Positions 33,171-42,632 are shown, numbered from the stretch's first letter. The stretch is DNA of 64,000 nt from Labrys okinawensis (GCF_002982075.1 NZ_PUEJ01000009.1:124001-188000), one strand, 5' to 3'. Program-made: numbers and translations. The notes: generated from the sequence alone by a model not told the origin.

Positions 33171-34010
33171 TTATTCGGCGGCGGCCTTGGTCGCCACGCT
33201 CGCCTCGGCGGCTTCCTGGGCCTTGAGGGCCTCCGGATGGGGCATTGAGATGATGTTGTAGCCGGAATCGACGAAATGCACTTCGCCGGTGACGCCGGTG
33301 GACAGATCCGACAGCAGGTAGAGTGCCGAACCGCCGACCTCCTCGATGCTCACCGTGCGCCGCAGCGGTGCATGGGCGCGCTGATAGTTGAACATCAGCC
33401 GGGCATCGGAAATGCCGGCGCCGGCGAGGGTGCGGATCGGGCCGGCCGAGATCGCATTGACGCGAACGCCCTGCGGGCCGAAATCGGAGGCGAGATAGCG
33501 TACCGAGGCTTCCAGCGCGGCCTTGGCGACACCCATGACATTGTAGTTCGGCATCACCCGCGTGGAGCCGCCATAGGTGAGGGTGAGGATCGAGCCGCCA
33601 TCATGCATCAGGTCGGCGGCGCGCTTGGCGATCTCGGTGAAGGAGAAGCAGGAGATCACCATGGTCTTGGTGAAATTGTCGCGCGTGGTGTCGGCGTAGC
33701 GGCCCTTGAGCTCGCTCTTGTCCGAATAGGCGATGGCGTGGACGAGGAAGTCGATCTTACCCCATTCCCGTGCCAGCGTGGCAAAGACGCCGTCGACGGA
33801 GGCGACATCCTCGACGTCGCAGGGCACCAGCAGGCTGGAGCCGACGCTGTTGGCCAGCGGCTCCACGCGCTTGCGCAGGGCCTCGCCCTGATAGGTGAAT
33901 GCCAACTGGGCGCCTTGGTCGGCGAGGCTCTTGGCGATACCCCAGGCGATCGAATGATCATTGGCCACGCCCATGATCAGACCGCGCTTACCTTGCATGA
34001 GCCCTGTCAT
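33171..34010 (-). CDS. fabI: Enoyl-ACP reductase FabI
   Basis: 279-residue NADH-dependent enoyl-ACP reductase of type II fatty acid synthesis. GLIMGVANDHSIAWGIAKSLADQGA is the nucleotide loop, FLVHAIAYSDKSELKGRY a core block, and YNVMGVAK the catalytic Tyr-x6-Lys. The C-terminal tail is rich in Ala and Glu. ATG 34010 has GGAG nine bases upstream; a TTG at 34025 is less likely. It ends the fabA-fabB-fabI gene order, with a RIME-like element before it. Confidence 0.94.
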   Translation of the reverse strand: MTGLMQGKRGLIMGVANDHSIAWGIAKSLADQGAQLAFTYQGEALRKRVEPLANSVGSSLLVPCDVEDVASVDGVFATLAREWGKIDFLVHAIAYSDKSELKGRYADTTRDNFTKTMVISCFSFTEIAKRAADLMHDGGSILTLTYGGSTRVMPNYNVMGVAKAALEASVRYLASDFGPQGVRVNAISAGPIRTLAGAGISDARLMFNYQRAHAPLRRTVSIEEVGGSALYLLSDLSTGVTGEVHFVDSGYNIISMPHPEALKAQEAAEASVATKAAAE

Positions 34011-34042
34011 GGCCTGCAACTCCAAATCCTGGTCATCGGTGA

Positions 34043-34139
34043 CCGGAGCAAAGCGTCCGGCATGAACGCTGCTTTGCTCTGGCTCCTTGGTGGGACGCGC
34101 TTTGCGATTTGACGCGATCTCGTCAAACCGTAAAGCGTT
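34043..34139 (+). repeat. RIME-like two-palindrome element, copy e
   Basis: A diverged copy (CCGGAGCAAAGCGTCCGGCA ... GCTTTGCTCTGG, then GACGCGCTTTGCGATTTGACG ... AAACCGTAAAGCGTTTC) in the 283-bp gap between fabI and fabB. The rest of the gap shows no gene. Confidence 0.72.
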
Positions 34140-34293
34140 TCAGGCGCAATACGACCAGAATCGGCCGATCAGCCCGCATTTCCGCCTCTTTACCACGTTT
34201 CGACAAAGTATCCGGGGTTTTGCTTGGTTCCTGGATCACTTTATCTGTCTCTTTGTTACGCGATATTCCGGCCGGAACAGGCGGAAACTGATC

Positions 34294-35520
34294 TCAGGCG
34301 TCGAGGCGCTTGAAGACCAGGGCCGCGTTGGTGCCGCCGAATCCGAAGGAGTTGGACAGCACATGGCTGAGCTTGGCATTGTCGATACGCTTGCGGACGA
34401 TCGGCATGTCAGCAAAGGCCGGATCCAACTCCTCGATATGCGCGCTCTCGCAGATGAAGCCATTATTCATCATGAGGAGTGAATAAATTGCTTCCTGCAC
34501 GCCCGTTGCGCCCTGCGAATGGCCGGTCAGCGCTTTGGTCGCGGCGATCGGCGGGCATTTGTCGCCCGAGCCGAACACCTTGCGGATGGCCTCGATCTCG
34601 GGAGGATCACCGGCCGGCGTCGAGGTGGCGTGCGGGTTGATGTAGTCGATCGGCGCCTTGATGTTGGCCAGGGCCATGCGCATGCAGCGCTCGGCGCCCT
34701 CGCCCGAGGGGGCGACCATGTCATGACCGTCGGAAGTCGCGCCATAGCCGGCGATCTCGCCATAGATGCGGGCGCCGCGGGCCTTGGCGTGCTCCAATTC
34801 TTCCAGCACCAGCACGCCGGCGCCGGCGGAGATCACGAAGCCGTCGCGATTCTTGTCGTAGGGACGGGAGGCCGTGGAGGGGGTGTCGTTGTATTTCGAC
34901 GACATGGCGCCCATGCCGTCGAACAGCACGGCCAGCGTCCAGTCGAGTTCCTCGCAGCCGCCGGCGAACATCACGTCCTGCTTGCCGTACTGGATCTGCT
35001 CATAGGCATTGCCGATGCAATGGTTCGAGGTCGCGCAGGCCGAGGAGATCGAATAATTGATGCCCTTGATCTTGAACCAGGTCGAGAGCGTGGCGGAGGC
35101 TGTGGAAGACATTGCCTTGGGCACGGCGAAGGGGCCGACCTTCTTGGAACTGCCCGACTCGCGCGCCTTGTCTGCGGCCTCGACGATGGTGCGGGTGGAG
35201 GGGCCGCCAGACCCCATGATGATGCCGGTGCGCTCGTTGGAGACCTCGTTGGCTTCGAGGCCGGAATCGAGGATGGCCTGTTCCATGGCCACATGGTTCC
35301 AGGCGGTGCCGCCGCCATGGAAGCGCATGGCGCGGCGATCGACCACCGAGGCGGGGTCGAGCGTGGGCGCACCATAGACCTGCGAGCGGAAGCCATATTG
35401 GGCGAATTGCTCGGCGCGCGTGATACCGGATCTGGCCTCGTGCAGGCTGGAGAGAACCTCCTGCGTCGAGTTGCCGATCGAAGACACGATACCCATGCCG
35501 GTAACGACGACACGTCTCAT
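34294..35520 (-). CDS. fabB: 3-oxoacyl-ACP synthase I FabB
   Basis: 408-residue condensing enzyme for elongation in unsaturated fatty acid synthesis. The catalytic triad is visible: Cys in SSACATSNHCIGNA near residue 160, His in NPHATSTPAGD near 300 and His in ALTGHSQGATG near 334. The ATG at 35520 (MRRVVVTGMGIVSSIG) has AAGGGA seven bases upstream. Linked to fabA upstream, as in other Alphaproteobacteria, but with 420 bp between. Confidence 0.93.
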   Translation of the reverse strand: MRRVVVTGMGIVSSIGNSTQEVLSSLHEARSGITRAEQFAQYGFRSQVYGAPTLDPASVVDRRAMRFHGGGTAWNHVAMEQAILDSGLEANEVSNERTGIIMGSGGPSTRTIVEAADKARESGSSKKVGPFAVPKAMSSTASATLSTWFKIKGINYSISSACATSNHCIGNAYEQIQYGKQDVMFAGGCEELDWTLAVLFDGMGAMSSKYNDTPSTASRPYDKNRDGFVISAGAGVLVLEELEHAKARGARIYGEIAGYGATSDGHDMVAPSGEGAERCMRMALANIKAPIDYINPHATSTPAGDPPEIEAIRKVFGSGDKCPPIAATKALTGHSQGATGVQEAIYSLLMMNNGFICESAHIEELDPAFADMPIVRKRIDNAKLSHVLSNSFGFGGTNAALVFKRLDA

Positions 35521-35592
35521 GGCGATCCCTTCCAGTTTCGTCACCCACCCACGATCCTCTCCGAGGAGACCGCCGGGCCGGCACTGCGTTCC

Positions 35593-35693
35593 CTAGAGCA
35601 AAGCGCGTTTAGAGGGAAACGCTGGTCTGCTCTAGCTCTTTGGCTCGACGCGTCTTTGCGATTTGAGGCAACTCCGCCTCATCGCAAAACGCT
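35593..35693 (+). repeat. RIME-like two-palindrome element, copy f, between fabA and fabB
   Basis: Clear copy (CTAGAGCAAAGCGCGTTT ... TCTGCTCTAG, then GACGCGTCTTTGCGATTTGAG ... CATCGCAAAACGCTT). It sits in the 420-bp gap between fabA and fabB (35521-35940); I see no gene or other structure in the remainder of that gap. Confidence 0.82.
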
Positions 35694-35940
35694 TGCGCAG
35701 AATTTCGCAAGCGGCCCGGTTTTGGGCAAGCTCGGAAATTATGCTCATTGCCCACGAACGGGCAGAGCCCGATCATGGACGATCCAACAAGGCATCGCCC
35801 CCGCCGGCGCGTCGAGCGTCAACGGGGCCGCACCCTGCATGTTTCAAGGCGCATTGCAATAGGCGAGCCGAAGCGGGCACGTCCGAAAATGCGCCGAACC
35901 GGCGCTGCGCATGGCCAGAAATCAGGCTTTCTACCAGAAA

Positions 35941-36447
35941 TCAGGCCTGGAACAGGCCGACGCGCAGATCCTTGGCCTCATAGATGGTGCGGCCGTCGGC
36001 CTTTAGCCAGCCGTCCGCGATGCCGAGAATCAATTTACCCTTGAAAACCCGCTTGAGGTCGACGCCATACTCGACCTGTTTGACGCCGGGCAGCACCTGG
36101 TCGGTGAACTTGACCTCGCCGACACCGAGGGCGCGGCCCCGACCGGACTGGCCGAGCCAGCCCAGGAAAAAGCCGGTCATCTGCCAGAGGGCGTCGAGGC
36201 CGAGGCAGCCCGGCATCACCGGATCGCCCTGGAAGTGGCAGGAGAAGAACCACAGGTCCGGTTTGACGTCGAGCGTGGCGCGTACGCAGCCCTTGCCGTG
36301 CGGACCGCCGGTCTCGGAGATTTCCGGGATGCGATCGAACATCAGCATGGGGGGAAGGGGCAATTGCGCATTGCCGGGACCGAACATCTCGCCGCGCCCG
36401 CAGGCCAGGAGATCTTCATATTCAAAGCTCGAACGGCGTTCCGCCAT
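35941..36447 (-). CDS. fabA: 3-hydroxydecanoyl-ACP dehydratase/isomerase FabA
   Basis: 168-residue bifunctional enzyme that makes cis-3-decenoyl-ACP and so opens anaerobic-type unsaturated fatty acid synthesis. WFFSCHFQGDPVMPGCLGLDALWQM near residues 66-90 carries the catalytic His and Asp. Length and sequence are normal for the family. It is the first of the fabA-fabB-fabI series; the promoter should lie in the 196 bp before it, though no clear boxes stand out. Confidence 0.95.
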   Translation of the reverse strand: MAERRSSFEYEDLLACGRGEMFGPGNAQLPLPPMLMFDRIPEISETGGPHGKGCVRATLDVKPDLWFFSCHFQGDPVMPGCLGLDALWQMTGFFLGWLGQSGRGRALGVGEVKFTDQVLPGVKQVEYGVDLKRVFKGKLILGIADGWLKADGRTIYEAKDLRVGLFQA

Positions 36448-36643
36448 TGCGTCTCAGTCCTCATCGACCAGTCAAAACCGTGTGGCCGGGCAGGCGAGCC
36501 TGTCCGCTCCACGGCCTCCCCTTAACATAGCAATCCCGCAGCCGAAAGCGGGGGGAGCGCCGCGGGGCCGATGTTGCCCCCTTAAAAAGGACTCAAGCGG
36601 TCTTGTCGGACCACCGACGGGCTGGTCGGGAGGGCCTTGCCTG

Positions 36644-38017
36644 CTATCGCGCCGCCGAATCGTAGCGGAATACCAGCGTATCGTCGCGCCAGCCGGTCTG
36701 AGCGCAATCCCTGGCGCGCCGCGGCGCCTTTCCGCGCAGAGTGATGATCGGCGGTTCCCCGGCCGCCGAACCCTCGACGGGATAGGAGATCGGCCCGCAT
36801 TCGCGCGAGAAGACATAGGCCTGGCCGCGATAGACGCCGCCACTGGCCGTTCCCTTGAACAGCAGGGCTCCCTTGCGGACCCCGGCCTCGGCCAGGCCCG
36901 GGCGGGGCGCCTCGTAATAGAACAGGCGGTTGCCCTCGCTCGCCGATAGCGCCACGCGCGAACCATTGTGGTTCCAATAGCTCGAGACCGTATAGGGCGG
37001 CGGGTCGGCTTTGGCCGGTGCGGGCGCTTGCGAGGCCGGGATCGCTGCCGGCGTGCCCCCCGGTTTGGCCATGGCTTCCAACCGCCGGCGCACCGAGGCG
37101 GCGCAATAGCCCTTCGGAAAATTGTCGAGATAGGCCTCGAGCTTGATCGGTGTGGGATCGGTGCCGAGATCGCTGCAGGCGGCCATGTCCGCCCTGTCGG
37201 GGATCGGGCTTCCCGGCGCCAGGGGAGGCTGCTGCGTGGCGATGGGCTCCGACGTCGACATGGCGCTGCCCGACAGATAGAGGTCGCCGAGCAGGGCTTC
37301 GTCGACCCACGGTGTCTGACGCTGGCTGGTGGCGGCATGAACGTCCTGGCGCACCAAAGCGAGCATGCGGCGAATTTCGATGCCGGGCTCCGGCAACCGC
37401 TTCAGCAGGGCGGCTGCGAAGGGAGAGTGGCCGCCGTCCCCGTCATCGGCGACGGCGTTGGGGCCGGTGGCGAAGGCGACCAGCGTGCCGGTGGTGGCGG
37501 CATCGAGCCGGGCAAGGCCGCGCGAGGCGCCGCGGCTTGCGCTCGCCGGCAGCGGATTGTTGCGGCAGGCATCGACCAGCAGGATCTTGGCCTTGGCGCC
37601 GGAGGCGCTGAGGATATCGCTGATATCGTCGAGCCTGATCGTCTGCGTGGTGAGATCGACGCGGCTTTTGATGTCGGCGCCGACGGGGATGAGGAAATTG
37701 CGTTGGTCGACCTGCATGCCGTGGCCGGCATAGAACACCAGCGCGATGTCGGCGTCGGTAGCCTCGTTGCCGAACTCGGCCATCGCCTTGAGCATGGCGG
37801 CATGGTCGGCGTCGGTGGCGCGGATCACCTTGAAGCCGAGCGGGCCGCCGGCGAGCAGCCGGGCAATGGCATCGGCGTCGGCGACCGGATTGGCGAGGCG
37901 GCCGAGCGTGCGATAGTCGCCATTGCCGATGACGAGGGCAACGCGCTTGTCGGCGAGCGCGGCGGTGGTTCCGGCCAGCCAGAACAGACACAACAGCATC
38001 AAGCAACGCCGGATCAT
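36644..38017 (-). CDS. Caspase-fold (peptidase C14) secreted protein
   Basis: 457 residues: signal peptide (MIRRCLMLLCLFWLAGTTAALA), then a caspase-like p20 domain with RVALVIGNGDYRTLGRL, the histidine in VFYAGHGMQ near residue 99 and the cysteine in LLVDACRNNP near 150. A proline/alanine linker near 320-345 precedes a C-terminal beta-rich domain of about 110 residues (SSYWNHNGSRVALSA). The His-Cys dyad is intact, so protease activity is plausible. It is predicted to be periplasmic or exported. Target unknown. Confidence 0.85.
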   Translation of the reverse strand: MIRRCLMLLCLFWLAGTTAALADKRVALVIGNGDYRTLGRLANPVADADAIARLLAGGPLGFKVIRATDADHAAMLKAMAEFGNEATDADIALVFYAGHGMQVDQRNFLIPVGADIKSRVDLTTQTIRLDDISDILSASGAKAKILLVDACRNNPLPASASRGASRGLARLDAATTGTLVAFATGPNAVADDGDGGHSPFAAALLKRLPEPGIEIRRMLALVRQDVHAATSQRQTPWVDEALLGDLYLSGSAMSTSEPIATQQPPLAPGSPIPDRADMAACSDLGTDPTPIKLEAYLDNFPKGYCAASVRRRLEAMAKPGGTPAAIPASQAPAPAKADPPPYTVSSYWNHNGSRVALSASEGNRLFYYEAPRPGLAEAGVRKGALLFKGTASGGVYRGQAYVFSRECGPISYPVEGSAAGEPPIITLRGKAPRRARDCAQTGWRDDTLVFRYDSAAR

Positions 38018-38272
38018 CGCCCCACCCCGGATTCACGGCAGCACCGGATTAATTGTGGCACGCCTGCCTGGCGCTGGCCAGATCGGCGGGAACAGGCCTA
38101 TGAGGGCATCAATGACCCAAGCCACATTTTGGTCGCCCGGCATGAGACGCCGGGGCGTCGGTTTGCCCGCACACTTTCCTCCGCATGACTTTCTTTCGCG
38201 GATCGTGGAGGCTATCGTCGCCGGCTCCATCAACCGGGGCCGCGCGGGACGGGGCCTCCAGGGAGCCTTTCC

Positions 38273-39598
38273 GTGACCCTTCTTCCCCAGGAAATCATCC
38301 GCAAGAAGCGCGATGGCGCGGCTTTATCCGCGGCTGAAATCGAGAGTTTCGTGCAGGGACTGGTCGCCGGCAGCGTCACCCATGCCCAGGTCGCGGCCTT
38401 TGCCATGGCCGTGTTCTTCCGTGGCATGGCGATGGATGAGCGCATCGCCCTGACGCGGGCCATGACCCAATCGGGCACCGTGCTCGACTGGGGGAGCCTC
38501 GACCTGCCGGGGCCGGTGTTGGACAAGCACTCGACGGGCGGCGTCGGCGACAATGTCAGCCTGATGCTCGGGCCACTGGTGGCTGCCTGCGGCGGCTTCG
38601 TGCCGATGATTTCGGGGCGGGGCCTGGGCCATACCGGCGGCACGCTCGACAAGCTCGATTCGGTGCCCGGCTACACCACCCAGCCTGATCTCGACCTGTT
38701 CCGCCGCGCCGTACGCGAGGCCGGCACCGCCATCATCGGCCAGACCGCCGACCTCGCCCCCGCCGACAAGACCGTCTATTCGATCCGCGACGTCACGGCC
38801 ACGGTCGAATCGATCCCGCTGATCACCGCCTCGATCCTGTCGAAGAAGCTCGCGGCGGGCCTGCAGGCCCTGGTGATGGACGTGAAGACGGGTTCCGGCG
38901 CCTTCATGCCCACCCTGGAGGGCTCGCGCGAACTGGCCGAATCGATTGCGACCGTCGCCACGGGCGCCGGATTGCCGACCACCGCGCTGATCACTGCCAT
39001 GGACCAGCCTCTCGCCAGCGCCGCCGGCAATGCCCTGGAAGTCCGGAACGCGGTGGATTTCCTCACCGGTGCGCATCGGGACGTGCGCCTGCTGGAGGTC
39101 ACCGTCGATCTCTGCGCCGAGATGCTGGTGCTCGGCAAACTGGCTCGGGACACCGCAGAGGGCCAGGCCCGCATCGAGCAGGCTTTGGCGAGCGGACGGG
39201 CGGCCGAGCACTTCGCCCGCATGATCGCGGTGCTGGGTGGCCCGGCCGACTTCCTTGAGCAGCCCGAACGCCATCTGCCGGCTGCCCCTGTGGTGAAGCC
39301 CGTTTTTGCCGGGACCGCGGGCACGGTCGGCGCCATCGATACCAGGGCCGTCGGCCTCGTGGTCGTCGCCTTGGGCGGTGGCCGCACCCGCCCGCAGGAT
39401 GCGATCGACCATGCCGTGGGTCTCACCGGCCTGGCGGAACTCGGCGCCGAGGTCGGGCCCGACCGCCCCCTCGCCTTCGTACATGCCCGCAGCGAGGCGG
39501 CGGCCGAGGCGGCGGAAGCCGGCCTGCGCGCGGCCTATCGTATCGGAGAGGACGGGGAAGCCCTGCCGCCGGTACTCGAACGCATCGGAGGAAGCTGA
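38273..39598 (+). CDS. deoA: Thymidine phosphorylase DeoA
   Basis: 441-residue pyrimidine nucleoside phosphorylase that splits thymidine or deoxyuridine with phosphate to base and deoxyribose 1-phosphate. LDKHSTGGVGDNVSLML near residue 83, SGRGLGHTGGTLDKLDSV near 117 and VMDVKTGSGAFM near 200 are the glycine-rich and substrate loops. The start is a GTG at 38273. It is followed one base later by deoB, so the pair makes deoxyribose 5-phosphate. Confidence 0.95.
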   Translation: MTLLPQEIIRKKRDGAALSAAEIESFVQGLVAGSVTHAQVAAFAMAVFFRGMAMDERIALTRAMTQSGTVLDWGSLDLPGPVLDKHSTGGVGDNVSLMLGPLVAACGGFVPMISGRGLGHTGGTLDKLDSVPGYTTQPDLDLFRRAVREAGTAIIGQTADLAPADKTVYSIRDVTATVESIPLITASILSKKLAAGLQALVMDVKTGSGAFMPTLEGSRELAESIATVATGAGLPTTALITAMDQPLASAAGNALEVRNAVDFLTGAHRDVRLLEVTVDLCAEMLVLGKLARDTAEGQARIEQALASGRAAEHFARMIAVLGGPADFLEQPERHLPAAPVVKPVFAGTAGTVGAIDTRAVGLVVVALGGGRTRPQDAIDHAVGLTGLAELGAEVGPDRPLAFVHARSEAAAEAAEAGLRAAYRIGEDGEALPPVLERIGGS

Positions 39599-39599
39599 G

Positions 39600-40814
39600 A
39601 TGGCCCGCGCACTCGTCCTGGTGATGGATTCCTTTGGCATCGGCTCGGCTGACGATGCCGAACGCTATGGCGATGCCGGGGCCGATACGCTCGGCCATAT
39701 CGCCGCGGCCTGCGCGGCGGGACGGGCGGGCGAGAACGAGCATCGTACCGGCCCCCTGCGCCTGCCCGTGCTCACGAGCCTCGGCCTCGGCGCCGCGGCG
39801 CAGGCGGCGACGGGCACGCTGCCGCCCGGCCTGGAAGGCGGCGTCGCCGAGGGCCTGTGGGGCTATGCGGCCGAGACTTCCAAGGGCAAGGACACGCCCT
39901 CCGGCCATTGGGAAATCGCCGGCTATCCCGTGCCGTTCGACTGGGGCTATTTCCCGAAGGAGGTCCCCTGTTTTCCTCCCAAGCTGATCACCGCCATCGT
40001 CAAGGAGGCCGGGCTTGCCGGCGTGCTCGGCCAGCGCCATGCCTCGGGGACGGAGATCATCGCCGAGCTCGGTGCAGAGAGCATCGAGACCGGCAAGCCG
40101 ATCTTCTACACCTCCACCGACAGCGTGCTGCAGATCGCCGCCCATGAGGAGGCGTTCGGTCTGGAGAGATTGCTGTCCCTCTGCGAGATCGCCCGCCGCC
40201 ATGTCGACCATCTCAATATCGGCCGGGTGATCGCGCGGCCTTTCGTCGGCGACGCCGCCAGCGGTTTCACCCGCACCGCCAACCGGCGCGACTATGCCGT
40301 GCCGCCGCCGGCCGATACGCTGCTCGACGTGGCCGAACGCGCCGGGCGCGGCATCATCACCATCGGCAAGATCGGCGACATCTTCGCGCATCGCGGCACC
40401 GGCGAGGTCGTCAAGGGCCCGAGCAACGACGCCCTGATCGACCGCACGCTGGAGGCCATGGGGCGCCTGCCCGATGGTGGACTGCTCTTTGCCAATTATG
40501 TCGATTTCGACACGCTCTACGGCCATCGCCGCGATATTCCCGGCTATGCCGGCGCCCTGGAGCAATTCGACATGCGCCTCCCGCAGATTCTCTCCCGGCT
40601 GGCCGAGGATGACCTGCTGATCATCACGGCCGACCATGGCTGCGACCCGTCCTGGACGGGAACGGACCACACGCGCGAATTCGTGCCGGTGCTGGCGCGT
40701 CTCGGCAAGCGTACGGGACCGATCGGCCGGCGCGACAGCTTCGCCGACATGGCCGCCAGCGTGGCGGAGCACCTCAGGCTGGATTGGCAGGGAGCCGGAA
40801 AGTCGTTTCTGTAG
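39600..40814 (+). CDS. deoB: Phosphopentomutase DeoB
   Basis: 404-residue alkaline-phosphatase-superfamily mutase that turns (deoxy)ribose 1-phosphate into the 5-phosphate. MDSFGIGSADDAERYGDAGADTLGH is the metal-binding start, KIGDIFAHRGTG the middle, and ITADHGCDPSWTGTDHTREFVP the second metal site near residue 345. ATG 39600 has GGAGGAAG upstream. It forms an operon with deoA, facing the nucleoside import genes across a small membrane-protein gene. Confidence 0.95.
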   Translation: MARALVLVMDSFGIGSADDAERYGDAGADTLGHIAAACAAGRAGENEHRTGPLRLPVLTSLGLGAAAQAATGTLPPGLEGGVAEGLWGYAAETSKGKDTPSGHWEIAGYPVPFDWGYFPKEVPCFPPKLITAIVKEAGLAGVLGQRHASGTEIIAELGAESIETGKPIFYTSTDSVLQIAAHEEAFGLERLLSLCEIARRHVDHLNIGRVIARPFVGDAASGFTRTANRRDYAVPPPADTLLDVAERAGRGIITIGKIGDIFAHRGTGEVVKGPSNDALIDRTLEAMGRLPDGGLLFANYVDFDTLYGHRRDIPGYAGALEQFDMRLPQILSRLAEDDLLIITADHGCDPSWTGTDHTREFVPVLARLGKRTGPIGRRDSFADMAASVAEHLRLDWQGAGKSFL

Positions 40815-40952
40815 TTTCGGGTGAGCGGGCGCCCGGAGGCTTACTCACCTCTTCTCAACCATGATTCCAGACGGCGTGGCGAAATCGCGCCGCGTTAACG
40901 CCCGAGCACCTGCCGCACTCTCATCATGACCCCCGTTTCGAGGTGGTCGGTG

Positions 40953-41090
40953 ATGATCGAGCGTATGCATATGGTACTCAAGGGCGGCATTTCCGCCGAA
41001 GACAGGGCTCAGTTCTGGGTGGGGCTGACGCTCGCCATCGCCACCGTCGTGCTGCTGTTCGCCAGCTTCCTCGATCTGGTCTCGATCTGA
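40953..41090 (+). CDS. Small single-span membrane protein
   Basis: 45 residues beginning MIERMHMVLKGGISAEDRAQ, with one strong hydrophobic segment (FWVGLTLAIATVVLLFASFLDL) near residues 21-42. A GAGGTGG ribosome-site-like sequence precedes the ATG. It is too short to be found by usual length limits and I do not recognise a family. It sits downstream of deoB and before a 30-bp inverted repeat. Length, charge bias and the membrane span support a real gene. Confidence 0.6.
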   Translation: MIERMHMVLKGGISAEDRAQFWVGLTLAIATVVLLFASFLDLVSI

Positions 41091-41122
41091 TACCGACTAT
41101 TGATGCTCGACCGATCGAGCAC

Positions 41123-41209
41123 CGTCATTGCGAGCGCAGCGAAGCAATCCAGGGCCCAAAAACGTGGTGGCCATGGCACCTGGATTGCTTCGCTGCGCTC
41201 GCAATGACG
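41123..41209. repeat. 30-bp inverted repeat, family B copy 2
   Basis: The same arms as at 14885-14970 (CGTCATTGCGAGCGCAGCGA...), perfect over 30 bp, with a different 27-bp spacer. It lies between the small membrane-protein gene and the 3' end of cdd, that is, between convergent transcripts. Confidence 0.85.
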
Positions 41210-41244
41210 CCTGAGTCAAACATCGCGACTATTGGTATGAGAGG

Positions 41245-41661
41245 CTATTCCAGATTTTCAGGGCCGAAGCTCTCGGGCAGCAATTGGTCGAGCGTGAAGC
41301 TGCGGCGGACGCCTTCGGGACCGGCGACGTGAATGGGGGTCGACGGCGCAGCAAATTCGCGGATGCGCTGGCGGCAGCCCCCGCAGGGCGTGGTCAGGCC
41401 CGGCGCGTCGGGATGGGCATCGGTCCAGCCCAGCACCAGGATTTCGGCGATTCCCGTCTCGCCATCCGCCACCATGGCCGAGATGGCGCCCCCCTCGGCG
41501 CAAGCCCCGACGGGATAGGCGGCGTTCTCGACATTGCAGCCGGCATAGATCCGGCCCGAACGGCTGCGGATGGCCGCTCCCACCTTGAAGCGCGAATAGG
41601 GCGCGTGCGCCTTCTCGCGCACGGCCCTGGCGGCTTCGAACAGATCGGCGAGCGCGTCCAT
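41245..41661 (-). CDS. cdd: Cytidine deaminase
   Basis: 138-residue zinc enzyme deaminating cytidine and deoxycytidine to uridine and deoxyuridine. Zinc ligands and the catalytic glutamate are in VGACAEGGAISAM and TTPCGGCRQRIREF; the substrate start block is HAPYSRFKVGAAI. The ATG overlaps the last base of the upstream permease stop, so it is part of the importer operon. Its product feeds the DeoA/DeoB step encoded nearby. Confidence 0.94.
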   Translation of the reverse strand: MDALADLFEAARAVREKAHAPYSRFKVGAAIRSRSGRIYAGCNVENAAYPVGACAEGGAISAMVADGETGIAEILVLGWTDAHPDAPGLTTPCGGCRQRIREFAAPSTPIHVAGPEGVRRSFTLDQLLPESFGPENLE

Positions 41662-42632
41662 CAGCGTTCCTTGAGGTAGGGGATGCCCGCGGCCTTGGGC
41701 GGGGTCGCCGCACCGACGAAGCCGGCCAGCATCAGCACGGTGAGAATGAAGGGCAGCGCCGAGATCAGCTCCGAGGGCACCACAATGCCCCCGACGACGA
41801 AGCCCGAGCCCATGCGGATCGAGATGGCGTCGAGCAGGCCGAAGAGCAGGCAGGCGCCGAGTGCGGGCCAGGGCCGCCATTTGGCGAAGATCAGGGCGGC
41901 CAAGCCCATATAGCCGCGCCCGCCGGTCATGTTGGAGACGAAGGCGGCCGAGTCGGCCGTGGAGAGATAGGCGCCAGCGATGCCGGTCAGCAGGCCGCAG
42001 ATCAGCACGGCCCGGTAGCGCAGCCAGGCCACCGAGATGCCAGCGGTGTCGACGGCCTGCGGGTTCTCGCCGACGGCGCGCAGGCGCAGGCCGAAACGGG
42101 TCTTGTAGAGGACCCAGGCCGTCACCGGCACGCAGATGAAGGCGAAATAGACCAGGACCGAATGGCCGGAGAGCACGTCGGCATAGAGTTCGCCGATCAC
42201 CGGCACGCCCTTGATCGCCTCCGCTCCCGGCAGCGCGATCGGCTGGAAACGGCCATCGCCGCTGAGGCTGGGCGTGCGGCCGCCCTCGCCATACCAGGCA
42301 TTGCCGATGAAGGCGGTCAAGCCGAGCGCCAGGATGTTGATGGCGACGCCGGAGACGATCTGGTTGCCGCGATAGCGGATGGAGGCGATGCCGTGCAGCA
42401 GCGCAAAGCCGATGGAGACGATGATGGCGGCCATCAGGCCGAGCCATGCCGACCCATAGGTCGCCGCGGTGACTGCGGCGGCGAAGGCGCCCACCAGCAT
42501 CTTGCCTTCGAGGCCGATATCGACGATGCCCGAACGTTCCGAATAGAGGCCGGCGAGCGCGCAGAGCAGATAGGGCGTGGAAATGCGGATGGCAGCGGCC
42601 GCCACGCTGGCGAGCATGATCACGGTATCCAT
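41661..42632 (-). CDS. Nucleoside ABC transporter permease
   Basis: 323-residue permease of the BPL/ribose-like group, about eight to ten hydrophobic segments, starting ISTPYLLCALAGLYSERSGIVDIGLEGKML, the typical block of the YufQ/NupQ-type subunit. FGLRLRAVGENPQAVDTAGI is the cytoplasmic loop that meets the ATPase. It partners with the permease four bases upstream. Context with cdd, deoA and deoB supports nucleoside import. Confidence 0.88.
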   Translation of the reverse strand: MDTVIMLASVAAAAIRISTPYLLCALAGLYSERSGIVDIGLEGKMLVGAFAAAVTAATYGSAWLGLMAAIIVSIGFALLHGIASIRYRGNQIVSGVAINILALGLTAFIGNAWYGEGGRTPSLSGDGRFQPIALPGAEAIKGVPVIGELYADVLSGHSVLVYFAFICVPVTAWVLYKTRFGLRLRAVGENPQAVDTAGISVAWLRYRAVLICGLLTGIAGAYLSTADSAAFVSNMTGGRGYMGLAALIFAKWRPWPALGACLLFGLLDAISIRMGSGFVVGGIVVPSELISALPFILTVLMLAGFVGAATPPKAAGIPYLKER

